From Mechercharimyces sp. CAU 1602 (lineage in GTDB: Bacteria; Bacillota; Bacilli; Thermoactinomycetales; JANTPT01): DNA of 64,000 bases. The position numbers and the translations under genes were made by a program. The stretch covers positions 744,001 to 808,000 of the forward strand of contig NZ_JANTPT010000001.1 of assembly GCF_024753565.1 (NCBI RefSeq). The letters run 5' to 3'. Within the stretch, counting starts at the first letter, position 1, and each line of letters starts with the position of its first letter. Positions 1 to 8,087 of the stretch are shown here, piece by piece. A model generated the notes under the pieces. The model was given only the letters and a program-made list of their open reading frames with translations, was not told the DNA's origin and did no database searches.

Positions 1-317
1 TCTTTTTCAGTGTAATCATGGACTTCCTGGTAGCAGAAAATCTCTTCACCGATGAGAAGAGGGCGCTCATAGTGAAATTGTTGTTCCCCATGAATCAACC
101 CTTTTTTGGGAAGATAGAGGGAAGAAATAGTACCATAGTCAAAGACGACTGGAAAAGTAGGGGGAGCAATATTCCTCCCGTAGCGGGAGGAAGCCCCTGT
201 CTTCTCATCCGTATAGAGGGGGTGAGGATCATCAATCGCCTCACAAAACTTTTTTACGGCTCCTCTTTCTACAACGTTTTTCACTTTTTCAGAGCAGTTA
301 CCAATCCAATCAAACAA
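1..317 (-). CDS. FAS1-like dehydratase (MaoC N-terminal type), 3' part beyond window edge
   Basis: A minus-strand reading frame of about 105 codons runs off the left edge. The start is TTG at 315-317. It has a GAGGGAG ribosome site six bases upstream and an in-frame TGA just before it, so no longer start exists. The visible protein begins FDWIGNCSEKVK and contains the DDPHPLY and PPTFPVVFDYG patterns typical of the N-terminal half of hot-dog fold MaoC/FAS1-type dehydratases, which hydrate or dehydrate enoyl/hydroxyacyl-CoA. It is the last visible gene of the minus-strand operon with an SDR, an acyl-CoA dehydrogenase and an acyl-CoA ligase. That setting fits a hydratase step in fatty-acyl-CoA turnover. 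The C-terminal half is not visible. Substrate unknown. Confidence 0.7.
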   Translation of the reverse strand, partial: MFDWIGNCSEKVKNVVERGAVKKFCEAIDDPHPLYTDEKTGASSRYGRNIAPPTFPVVFDYGTISSLYLPKKGLIHGEQQFHYERPLLIGEEIFCYQEVHDYTEK

Positions 318-370
318 TGAGATCTCCCTCTTTCATCTTGGATTTCACCACATTTGACTCCTGAAGAAGC

Positions 371-1135
371 TTAATCTTTAGGTCCTCCTGCTACATAGAG
401 CACTTGCCCGTTCACAAAAGAAGAGTGTTCATCAGCGAAGAAGAGTGCGGCATGTGCTATATCTGCTGGTTTTCCGCTTCGTCCAACAGGAATGGTTGTG
501 ATGCTGGCTGCGATCAGATCGGAAAAGGAGATCCCTAAACGGGCAGCGGTTGCTTTGGTCATGTCCGTTTCGATAAATCCAGGGGCAATTGCGTTGACGG
601 TAATACCGAAGCGTCCCAACTCAATGGCCAATGTCTTGGTCAACCCTTGTAATCCTGCCTTAGCTGTTGAGTAATTGGCCTGTCCTCGATTGCCGAGGGC
701 GGAAGTAGAGGAGAGATTAATAATTCGTCCGTATTTTTGTTCTACCATATATGTTTGGACTGCACGGCAGGTAAGAAAGGAGCCTTTAAGGTGTACGTTC
801 ATTACACTCTCCCAGTCCTGATCACTCATTTTAAATAATAGGTTATCTCGTGTGATCCCTGCGTTGTTGACCAGGATGTCGAGTGAGCCAAATGTAGTCA
901 CGATCTCTTTAGTCACTTGTGCAACTTGATCTCCGTCAGTAATATCAGCTACTTGAGCATAAACTTCGCACCCTTGCTCTCGTAATTGATGTGCACAAGT
1001 ACTAAGAGATTCTTCATCTATGTCAACGAGAGCAACTTTTGCTCCCGCGGCGGCAAATTGCTCTGCAATAGCTTTTCCGATCCCCCGGCTTCCTCCTGTG
1101 ACAAAAGCAACGCGTCCGTCAAATCTTGCAGTCAT
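371..1135 (-). CDS. SDR-family oxidoreductase, FabG-like 3-oxoacyl reductase
   Basis: The 254-residue length matches the classical short-chain dehydrogenase family. The NAD(P)-binding TGGSRGIG lies at residues 13-20, NNAG at 90-93, Asn113, Ser142/143 and the YSTAK catalytic motif at 155-159, so the active site is complete. The start is ATG behind GGGAGG. An acidic residue (Asp38) after the second beta strand hints at NAD(H) preference, though this is only inference. It sits 30 bases after the acyl-CoA dehydrogenase and 54 bases before the MaoC-type dehydratase on the same strand. A likely role is interconversion of 3-oxoacyl and 3-hydroxyacyl thioesters in that pathway. Whether it acts on CoA or ACP esters cannot be read from the sequence. 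Confidence 0.85.
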   Translation of the reverse strand: MTARFDGRVAFVTGGSRGIGKAIAEQFAAAGAKVALVDIDEESLSTCAHQLREQGCEVYAQVADITDGDQVAQVTKEIVTTFGSLDILVNNAGITRDNLLFKMSDQDWESVMNVHLKGSFLTCRAVQTYMVEQKYGRIINLSSTSALGNRGQANYSTAKAGLQGLTKTLAIELGRFGITVNAIAPGFIETDMTKATAARLGISFSDLIAASITTIPVGRSGKPADIAHAALFFADEHSSFVNGQVLYVAGGPKD

Positions 1136-1165
1136 TATTCATCCTCCCTCGTGTAGTGTACGTGA

Positions 1166-2335
1166 CTACTGCCCTACTTTTACATGTTCTTTCAACAGGT
1201 TGCGTGCGATGATAACACGCTGAATTTCATCGGTTCCGTCGTATATACGCCATAGTCTTGCTTCGCGATACCAGCGTTCGATAGGCAGTTCCTTCGTATA
1301 TCCCATCCCACCGTGGATTTGTAAAACTCGATCGACAACACGATTCCCCATATTGGATCCATATAGCTTGGCGATAGAGGCGAGGTGGCGATTATCTTCT
1401 CCTTGATCCAGGGTAAAGGCGGCGTTAAGTACAAGCCATTTGGCGGCTTCGATCTCGACAGCTGAATCAGCGATCATAAATTGGATTGCCTGTCGCTCGG
1501 CAATTGGCTTGCCAAAGGTATTTCGCTTTTTGGCATAATCTATAGCCATAGCCAGTAGACGCTCTGCCGCTCCAATCGCACGAGCGCCGACGATCCAGCG
1601 TGCAAATCCGATCCATTCTAAGCCGAGATCATATCCACGGTCTACCTCGCCTAGTACGTTTTCATGTGGCACTCGCACCTGGTCAAAGATAAGGGAGGCA
1701 GGTCCCCAATCACCCATTGTATCGATGTATTCGGAGCGCCAACCCATTGTACGATCTACGATAAAACAAGTGATTCCATCCCGAGGATTTGCTTCTTTTT
1801 TCTCTTTGTCCGTTACCGCGATCACCATGACAAAGTCGGCTTCATTGCCACCGGTGATAAAGGTTTTTTCACCGTGTAAGATCCATTCATCTCCATCTCT
1901 AACCGCACTCATCTTGATATTACGCGTATCTGAACCCGCATCGGGCTCGGTCATAGCAAAACATGATTTTTTCTCGCCGCGTATGGTCGGTAAGAGGTAT
2001 TTTTCTTTTTGGGCTTCGTTGGCATAGTAGAGGATATTATCGGCATATCCACCAAAGCGGAAGGGGACGAAGGTTTTGGATACTTCCATCAACACGATGG
2101 CGAGCATCATATTGCCAAGATTGGCTCCCCCGTACTCTTCAGGGGTACTAATCCCCCAAAAGCCCGCCTTTTTTGCTTTTAGTTGGAGGTCTTCTATAGT
2201 ACCTGCAGATAAGCTGGGCTTGCCTTCGCGTTCGTTTCGCAATACTTCTGCCTCAAGTGGCATCAATTCACGTTCTACGAACTTACGAATGGTTTTTTGC
2301 ACCATGCGCTGTTCATCAGTTAAGCGTAAATGCAT
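1166..2335 (-). CDS. acyl-CoA dehydrogenase
   Basis: A full-length 389-residue flavoprotein of the acyl-CoA dehydrogenase family, which introduces the alpha-beta double bond into acyl-CoA and passes electrons to ETF. The CFAMTEPDAGSD FAD-binding segment, the KTFITGG strand and the C-terminal IHGGMGYTKELPIERWYR and RIYDGTDEIQR segments are all present. The start is ATG after AAAAGGGGTG. At the position of the catalytic Glu of short/medium-chain enzymes (YEGT) this protein has Asp366 (IYDGT), as in ACAD10/11-type proteins, so its substrate may not be a simple straight-chain acyl-CoA. It lies between the acyl-CoA ligase and the SDR in one operon. Confidence 0.88.
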   Translation of the reverse strand: MHLRLTDEQRMVQKTIRKFVERELMPLEAEVLRNEREGKPSLSAGTIEDLQLKAKKAGFWGISTPEEYGGANLGNMMLAIVLMEVSKTFVPFRFGGYADNILYYANEAQKEKYLLPTIRGEKKSCFAMTEPDAGSDTRNIKMSAVRDGDEWILHGEKTFITGGNEADFVMVIAVTDKEKKEANPRDGITCFIVDRTMGWRSEYIDTMGDWGPASLIFDQVRVPHENVLGEVDRGYDLGLEWIGFARWIVGARAIGAAERLLAMAIDYAKKRNTFGKPIAERQAIQFMIADSAVEIEAAKWLVLNAAFTLDQGEDNRHLASIAKLYGSNMGNRVVDRVLQIHGGMGYTKELPIERWYREARLWRIYDGTDEIQRVIIARNLLKEHVKVGQ

Positions 2336-2379
2336 ACGGTGTGCACCCCTTTTAGCGTGGATGTGATTCTATAAAGAAC

Positions 2380-3972
2380 TTACTTAACAGCCAACAGCTC
2401 TTTTAGTTTACGTTTGAGGATTTTTCCCACATCGCTTTTTGGCATCTCTGTAAGAAACGTTACGCTGGTGGGTACTTTGTAGGTAGCAAGGTGCTCTCGG
2501 CAGTATGAGATGCACGGTTCCTCTGATAAGGATGCATCTTCTTTTAAGACGATTACAGCATGTACTGTTTCCCCACGATAGGAATCAGGGATACCAATTA
2601 CAGCAGCTTCAAAAATGGCGGGGTGGCGGTATAGTACATCTTCTACTTCAATTGGATATACATTGTAACCGCTGGCGATGATAAGTTCTTTTTTTCGGCC
2701 GACGATATAAAAGTATCCATCTTCATCCATCTTGGCTAAATCACCAGTGTATAGCCATCCGTTGCGCAAAGCTTTGGCTGTCTCCTCTGGTTGATTCCAG
2801 TATCCCTTCATTACTTGCGGTCCCTGAATGATTAGCTCTCCCACTTCCCCCTGTGGAAGCTCCCGTTCTCCTGTAGTAGCATCCACTATTTTGGCATCGG
2901 TGCTGGCGATGGGGAATCCAATGCTCCCTGCTTTTTGCAAGCCGATGACTGGGTTACGGTGGGTGACAGGGGAGGCTTCGGATAAACCATATCCTTCCGC
3001 AATATCCGCTTTGCTTAGCTGATTAAAGCGTTCTAACACCTCTAATGGCAAAGGAGCTGAACCGCTAGTACATAAGGTAAAGCAACTTAGGTCAAACGGT
3101 TTTTGGCTGTAGCGATGCAATAGTGCAATATACATCGTAGGAGCTCCGGGAAAAGCGGTGGGCTGTACTTTTTCGATTAATTCAATGACATGTTCAACGT
3201 CAAATTTGGGGACGAGGATCATATTCCCGCCATTATAGAAGGTGAGGATCATCGCTCCTGTCATGCCATAGATGTGAAAGAGAGGTGCGATTGTTAAAAC
3301 GCGTTCCTCTCCTTTCTTTATCTTGATTTCTGAAGTGGCGGCACTTTGGATGGCATTTGCAACAATATTATAATGTGTTAACATTGCCCCTTTGGGACGA
3401 CCTGTCGTGCCTCCTGTATATTGAATGACGGCCACATCTTCTTTAGGGAAGATAGGGACAGGTGTAAAGGAGTATTCCTCGTTAGACTGATGGAGGAGCT
3501 GATCAAACGTGCATGCTTGGCTAAAAGAGACATCGATGGTATGAGAAACAGAGGATTGATCAATGATGGAATCTGTCAGAGGAAGGAGCGTATCGAGTAC
3601 GATCAGAAAAGAGGTTTCGCTATCTTGTAGGACATGTAGTAACTCGTTAGGCTTGTACATGGGACTTAGTTGCACAATCGTGGCTCCACATTGAAGTGCG
3701 GCATAGTAACTAATTGGATACTGTGGGCAATTGGGTAACATGATACCGACACGATCGCCTTTTTTAATCCCCATCTGCTGGAGTGCGCGGGCAAATTGTG
3801 CGATCGCTTGTGATAATTGGCGATAGGTATACGTTTGATGGTAAAAAGTGATAGCGGTATGATCAGCATAAGTATGCAAGGACTGCTGCAAAAGTTCAGG
3901 TATTGTAAGGAGAGGGACATCGACAGAGGCGGGCACACCTGCGGGAATATGCTGGGACCAAGGTCGCTTCAT
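2380..3972 (-). CDS. long-chain-fatty-acid-type acyl-CoA ligase (AMP-forming)
   Basis: This is an ANL-superfamily adenylate-forming ligase of 530 residues that activates a carboxylic acid through an acyl-AMP to the CoA thioester. The P-loop YTGGTTGRPKGAML, the GYGLSEASP motif, YTGDLAKMDEDGYF and the GRKKELI hinge are all visible, and the C-terminal lysine region is intact. I start at the internal ATG (3970-3972), because AAAGGAGG lies nine bases upstream. A longer open frame of 14 codons has no such site. It is the first gene of the minus-strand acyl-CoA operon, reading away from the cre-containing divergent promoter region. It resembles LcfA/FadD proteins; chain-length preference is unknown. 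Confidence 0.88.
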   Translation of the reverse strand: MKRPWSQHIPAGVPASVDVPLLTIPELLQQSLHTYADHTAITFYHQTYTYRQLSQAIAQFARALQQMGIKKGDRVGIMLPNCPQYPISYYAALQCGATIVQLSPMYKPNELLHVLQDSETSFLIVLDTLLPLTDSIIDQSSVSHTIDVSFSQACTFDQLLHQSNEEYSFTPVPIFPKEDVAVIQYTGGTTGRPKGAMLTHYNIVANAIQSAATSEIKIKKGEERVLTIAPLFHIYGMTGAMILTFYNGGNMILVPKFDVEHVIELIEKVQPTAFPGAPTMYIALLHRYSQKPFDLSCFTLCTSGSAPLPLEVLERFNQLSKADIAEGYGLSEASPVTHRNPVIGLQKAGSIGFPIASTDAKIVDATTGERELPQGEVGELIIQGPQVMKGYWNQPEETAKALRNGWLYTGDLAKMDEDGYFYIVGRKKELIIASGYNVYPIEVEDVLYRHPAIFEAAVIGIPDSYRGETVHAVIVLKEDASLSEEPCISYCREHLATYKVPTSVTFLTEMPKSDVGKILKRKLKELLAVK

Positions 3973-4188
3973 TACTAGTTTCCTCCTTTGTGATTTGAGG
4001 TGAAGAGCTAGCATCAGCGGTAACCATTCTAGCTGTCTGTTACAACGAGAAAGTCTATCTTTGCCTAATATTCAAACTTTTAATCTGAGAGCAGTAAGCG
4101 ATACATACGGTAGTGATTATATTTCTTTTTTCTTGGTTGTTTGTCAGATTTCGCTCTGGAAAAATGAGCGAATATCGATTATGATAAT

Positions 4189-4202
4189 TGTAATCGCTTA
4201 CA
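4189..4202. promoter_or_regulatory. CcpA catabolite-responsive element (cre)
   Basis: The 14-mer TGTAATCGCTTACA fits the cre consensus TGWNANCGNTNWCA at every position. It is the core of a perfect 8-bp inverted repeat with a 4-bp spacer (4186-4205). It lies in the 317-bp divergent region between the acyl-CoA ligase operon and the R2-like oxidase gene. Carbon catabolite repression of one or both units is inferred. About 15 bp downstream, 4218-4235 partly resembles a FadR box (TGAAT..TA.TCAT) but diverges in the outer half-site. Confidence 0.6.
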
Positions 4203-4289
4203 ATTGTTGCAATCAAATGAATACTTACTCATGATATCAGTATACGATATTTTTTTCTTTTGTTCAATATGAGGGAGGGAGAGGGTAAC

Positions 4290-5183
4290 ATGAGAGAACA
4301 GTTTGTAACGATGAGTGGAGAAGGATGGAAGCAGAATTCGTTTCCTTATCGCTTATACCGTAAAGCGAAAAAGTTGGGGGTGTGGGATCCGGAAGATATT
4401 GATTTTACCCAAGACCGCCGCGATTGGGATCAACTAGATGAACGGAAAAGATGGGAGATCATGCAACTAATTTCTCAATTTCAAGCTGGAGAGGAAGCGG
4501 TTACTCTTGATTTGCTACCTCTTATCATGGTAATTGCCAAAGAAGGTCGTTTGGATGAAGAGATGTATTTAACCACATTTCTTTTCGAAGAGGCAAAGCA
4601 TACAGAGTTTTTCCGCCACTTTCTTAATCAGATGGGAGAAAACGGGGATCTTACCGTCTATCATACAGATACGTATAAGCAGATATTCCAAGAAATCTTA
4701 CCTACGGCGATGACTCGTTTGGAACATGATCATTCCCGGGTAGCGCTGGTTGAAGCGGCTACCGTTTACAATCTCTTTGTCGAGGGTGTTTTGGCTGAAA
4801 CAGGATACTATTCTTTTCACACGACACTGGAGAAAGAGGGAATTATGCCTGGATTATTGCAAGGGATTGCCCTCTTAAAGAAAGACGAAGCACGTCATAT
4901 TAGTTATGGTACTTATCTGCTCCAGCGGTGTATTGCCGAAGATGACAGTTTATACGATGTAGTGATGCAGAAGATGGAAGAACTTATTCCGTATGCGATA
5001 AAGATGCAGCATGAAAGCATCAAAGAAAAGCCTGTCAGTGCTTTTGGTACGACCAATGACTTGTATAACCAATTTATGATGAAGCAAGCTCACGTGCGAA
5101 TGGAAGTGTTGAAACGTGCCCGGGGCAAATCTTTAGATGAAGTTTATCGATATGATGAAGAAGAAGCAGGAACGGTTTTGTAG
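4290..5183 (+). CDS. R2-like ligand-binding oxidase (ferritin-like Mn/Fe protein)
   Basis: A 297-residue ferritin-superfamily protein resembling the ribonucleotide reductase R2 subunit but of the R2lox type. Carboxylate/His ligands appear as GEEAVTLDL, EEAKHTEFF and KDEARHISYG, which give the Glu and the two ExxH motifs of a dinuclear metal site. R2lox proteins bind a Mn/Fe centre and a long-chain fatty-acid-like ligand, and are thought to be oxidases; they are not RNR subunits. I start at ATG 4290, preceded by GGGAGGGAGAGGG, instead of the upstream TTG at 4260. The gene is divergent from an acyl-CoA operon and upstream of an alcohol dehydrogenase, consistent with a lipid or hydroxylated substrate. 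The true reaction is unknown. Confidence 0.8.
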   Translation: MREQFVTMSGEGWKQNSFPYRLYRKAKKLGVWDPEDIDFTQDRRDWDQLDERKRWEIMQLISQFQAGEEAVTLDLLPLIMVIAKEGRLDEEMYLTTFLFEEAKHTEFFRHFLNQMGENGDLTVYHTDTYKQIFQEILPTAMTRLEHDHSRVALVEAATVYNLFVEGVLAETGYYSFHTTLEKEGIMPGLLQGIALLKKDEARHISYGTYLLQRCIAEDDSLYDVVMQKMEELIPYAIKMQHESIKEKPVSAFGTTNDLYNQFMMKQAHVRMEVLKRARGKSLDEVYRYDEEEAGTVL

Positions 5184-5214
5184 CTTTCACTGAACGTGAA
5201 TGGAGGTTTTTTAA

Positions 5215-6447
5215 ATGGGAGTAGATTACCATGCTTTTCACGTACGTACTTCTCTTCACAATGGGGCAGGAGTGCGTGCAATGATTCCAGACCTCTTTCG
5301 GGGACTAAGGGGAAAGCGGATTGCATTGTTTAGCGATCAGGGGTTGAAAAAGGCAGGGGTTGTAGAACGAGTCGAAGAGGTTTTCTCTGCGCAGGATACT
5401 GAGGCACCAGAGATTGTAGGTACTTTTTTCGAGCTGACTCAGGATGCAACGAGTTCATCAGTTAATGAAGCAACCAGATTTGCACGTGATGTGAGAGCAG
5501 ATGCGCTCCTCGCCGTGGGTGGTGGAAGTGTGATGGATGCGGTAAAAGGGGTGAAATATAGTCTTGCTTACGAATTAGAAGATATTAAAGATGTGTTAAC
5601 GAGAGGGTTACATGTAGAGCGATGGCCGGAGGCACGATCCCTAACCATTCCTCATCTGTCTGTACCCACCACAGCAGGTACAGGTTCGGAGGTTTCACCT
5701 ATCTCTGTTATCTTCAATGAAGAGAAGCGCTTAAAAACAAATCTTGTTCACCCAGATCTAGCTTCAGATATGGCAGTGTTAGATCCCGAACTATCAATGG
5801 GTCTACCCCCATTCATCACTGCGTTCACTGGCTTTGATGCGTTGACACACGCTATCGAAGCACTTGCTTCACCCCAACTCAACTCGTACAGTGATGCCCT
5901 CGCTTTGCAGGCGATTCGATTGATAGAATGTCATCTTCCCCGTGTGGTAGCAGACGGGGAAGACATGGAGTCCCGCATGGAAATGTTAGCTGCCAGTGCG
6001 ATGGCGATCACGGCATTTAGCCTCACACTGGCAGCCATTCCTGTTCATAATTTTGCTCATGCATGTGGAGCGTTGTACCGCACTCCGCACGGATTAGCAA
6101 ATGCTTTATTTTTGCCAGCAGTGATGAAGGCGTTACCTGAATTATATCTTCCTAAGATCGACGCACTCGCCACCGCATTGCAGGTTGATACGAAGAATAA
6201 AGAGAAAGAAGCATGTTTAGATGCTGTCATTGATAAAATCGAGCAAATGCGCACAGATATAGGTTTACCCTCTCATTTGAATACGAGTGAGGTGCGAGGA
6301 GAAGAGGTCACAGCAGAGGATGATATGGCCCAGTTGGTAACAGCGGTGCAACAGGATCCGCTAGGGCGAATGTTTCCTCTAGCAGAAGAAACGATTTGCA
6401 CAATTGCCGAGCAGGTTCAGGGAGTGAAAGTAGAGGAGAGAGCGTAA
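5215..6447 (+). CDS. iron-containing alcohol dehydrogenase
   Basis: A group III (Fe-ADH) NAD(P)-dependent alcohol dehydrogenase of 410 residues. The nucleotide-binding GGGSVMDAVK, the PTTAGTGSEVSP motif, FDALTHAIEA and the metal-ligand region HNFAHACGALYRTPHGLAN are present in order. The start has GGAGG eight bases upstream. It follows the R2-like oxidase by 31 bases and is probably cotranscribed, ending in a strong hairpin at 6472. The pairing suggests that it oxidises an alcohol produced by the oxidase, or reduces an aldehyde; this is inference from position only. Confidence 0.88.
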   Translation: MGVDYHAFHVRTSLHNGAGVRAMIPDLFRGLRGKRIALFSDQGLKKAGVVERVEEVFSAQDTEAPEIVGTFFELTQDATSSSVNEATRFARDVRADALLAVGGGSVMDAVKGVKYSLAYELEDIKDVLTRGLHVERWPEARSLTIPHLSVPTTAGTGSEVSPISVIFNEEKRLKTNLVHPDLASDMAVLDPELSMGLPPFITAFTGFDALTHAIEALASPQLNSYSDALALQAIRLIECHLPRVVADGEDMESRMEMLAASAMAITAFSLTLAAIPVHNFAHACGALYRTPHGLANALFLPAVMKALPELYLPKIDALATALQVDTKNKEKEACLDAVIDKIEQMRTDIGLPSHLNTSEVRGEEVTAEDDMAQLVTAVQQDPLGRMFPLAEETICTIAEQVQGVKVEERA

Positions 6448-6471
6448 ACAACTTATAGATTGGAATTAAAG

Positions 6472-6516
6472 TCCTCTTTCATCAGGAGATATACTGATGA
6501 AAGAGGATTATTTATT
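6472..6516 (+). terminator. Rho-independent terminator after Fe-ADH
   Basis: A perfect 13-bp stem (6472-6484 with 6495-6507) with a 10-base loop, followed by a T-rich stretch. Confidence 0.8.
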
Positions 6517-6624
6517 GGGAAGAGGGCAGCCGACACCTAATTGTAATAGATTGATACGTCTAGATGAAAGGAGCATGTGGTACACTAAAAAAAATAAAGA
6601 GATAAAGTGAGGTGCATATTACGT

Positions 6625-7170
6625 ATGGTAGAAAAACCTAAAGGACTACAAAATACATCGACGGCAACGAAAGTGATCATCGGACTCTCTCTTTTGATTA
6701 ATGCTATTATTGCCCTCTTTTTTGTGATGCCAAAGACGGACCAATTTAACCATCTGGACTTAACTTTCTTACCTATGATGAATGCAATCTTCAATAGCTT
6801 CACCTTCGTTTTTTTGGTAGTAGCGCTTATAATGATCAAACAGAAAAATATTATGTGGCATCGTCGCTTTATATTGGCGGCATTTACATCGACCTCTTTT
6901 TTCTTAGTCACGTACCTGATCTATCACGGTCTGGCTGAATCCACTTCTTTTGGTGGTGAGGGTCCCATTCGGTATGTATACTTTATCTTATTGATCACGC
7001 ATATTTTTTTAGCGGCCATCATCGTTCCGCTAGCCCTCTTCTCTATCTACTTCGGCTGGAAAATGGATGTTCCACGCCATCGTAAGATCGCACGCTGGAC
7101 TATGCCGATCTGGCTGTATGTAAGCATAAGCGGGCCGATTGTCTATTTGATGATTTCGCCCTACTATTAA
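6625..7170 (+). CDS. yozB: DUF420 membrane protein, YozB/CtaM-like
   Basis: A 181-residue integral membrane protein with about five hydrophobic segments (INAIIALFFVM, FTFVFLVVALIM, ILAAFTSTSFFLVTYLI, ILLITHIFLAAIIVPLALF, WLYVSISGPIVYL). Conserved histidines occur at the membrane edges (WHRRF, IYHG, ITHIF, PRHRKIARW). The pattern is that of the DUF420/YozB family. A member in Staphylococcus aureus (CtaM) is needed for maturation of the aa3 quinol oxidase, so a role in terminal oxidase assembly is plausible. I start at ATG 6625 (GAGGTG ten bases upstream); an in-frame GTG at 6607 lacks a ribosome site. It is monocistronic and ends in a terminator at 7188. Confidence 0.75.
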   Translation: MVEKPKGLQNTSTATKVIIGLSLLINAIIALFFVMPKTDQFNHLDLTFLPMMNAIFNSFTFVFLVVALIMIKQKNIMWHRRFILAAFTSTSFFLVTYLIYHGLAESTSFGGEGPIRYVYFILLITHIFLAAIIVPLALFSIYFGWKMDVPRHRKIARWTMPIWLYVSISGPIVYLMISPYY

Positions 7171-7187
7171 GCAGAGTGTTCAGTAGC

Positions 7188-7224
7188 AAAACCGTCTACG
7201 AAAGATTGTGTAGGCGGTTTTTAG
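7188..7224 (+). terminator. terminator after yozB-like gene
   Basis: A 12-bp stem with a few G-T pairs (7188-7199 with 7210-7221) around a 10-base loop, ending in T residues. Confidence 0.7.
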
Positions 7225-7363
7225 ATCAGACCAGCTAGTGTAGAGGTGTAGTTATCGGAATTATTAGTATATATAAACTCACTTTATTTGCATAAAAAAA
7301 TAAAAGTTAATTTGGCGACGGTATGATAGATACAAAGGATTCACTAATGAGTAGGGAGAATCA

Positions 7364-7996
7364 ATGAAGAAAGGGGAGGGTATGATGAGCGAACAACGAC
7401 CTGAGCATTGGGATTCTATGTATGATAGTGGAGAGTACTTACAGCGATGGGATTATACATATCCCTCGCAGGAGTTGGTCAGTTTTATTGCTACAGGACT
7501 TTTGCCAACCGATGCGATGGCGCTTGATGTGGGATGTGGAGCGGGAAGGGAGGCGATTTTTCTCGCACAGCAAGGGTTTAATGTGACTGGCATAGATATG
7601 AGTGAGAAAGCAATTGCGATCGCAAAATCTAGAGCAGTGGAACAGGGGGTAAACGTTGATTTTCATTGTGGCAACGTATTAAAGATGTCTGAGGATAACC
7701 ACTCATTTGATTTTGTGAACGATCGGGGTTGTTTTCACTTAATCGGTTCAGAGGATCGTCCTTATTATGTAAAAGAGATGGTACGTGTATTAAAGCCAGG
7801 GGGACGGATCTTATTGCGGGGATGCCGTGAAAAACCGACATGGGATAATTCGTTTGTTCCCGTAACTTTAAACGTCATACAAGAATTTTTTAACCCCTTT
7901 TTCTCATCTGGACCAGTTCTTCCCCTTCAGATGATTTCTAATGCAGCAGGGGTCGGCTTAGATGGTAACCTGGTCGTCCTGCAGAGAAGGGATTGA
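7364..7996 (+). CDS. class I SAM-dependent methyltransferase
   Basis: About 210 residues. Motif I of Rossmann-fold methyltransferases is clear (LDVGCGAGREAIFLAQQG), followed by the acidic end of beta-2 (GIDMSEKAI), the FDFVNDRGCFH post-motif and the VLKPGGRILLRG strand. The family transfers a methyl group from S-adenosylmethionine, but the substrate cannot be told. The N-terminal pattern EHWDSMYDSGEY is shared with thiopurine/small-molecule methyltransferases of Bacillales. Two starts are possible: ATG 7364 (AGGGAG five bases upstream) or ATG 7385 (GGAGG five bases upstream). It stands alone between terminator and promoter regions. Confidence 0.8.
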   Translation: MKKGEGMMSEQRPEHWDSMYDSGEYLQRWDYTYPSQELVSFIATGLLPTDAMALDVGCGAGREAIFLAQQGFNVTGIDMSEKAIAIAKSRAVEQGVNVDFHCGNVLKMSEDNHSFDFVNDRGCFHLIGSEDRPYYVKEMVRVLKPGGRILLRGCREKPTWDNSFVPVTLNVIQEFFNPFFSSGPVLPLQMISNAAGVGLDGNLVVLQRRD

Positions 7997-8087
7997 ATGA
8001 CGGGGATATCGCTTACACTAGATGATATATGGGATTTCTTTAGCTTGGATAAGTAGAGGGGAAATCATTTAGAATGGGGGTAGTAAA

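Noticed and set aside
18-320. A 100-codon plus-strand frame at the left edge
   Set aside because: It is antisense to the clear MaoC-type dehydratase on the minus strand, which has a ribosome site and family motifs.
4218-4235. FadR-box-like sequence before the R2-like oxidase gene
   Set aside because: Only about 11 of 17 consensus positions agree, and the right half-site is poor. Kept as a comment, not as a feature.
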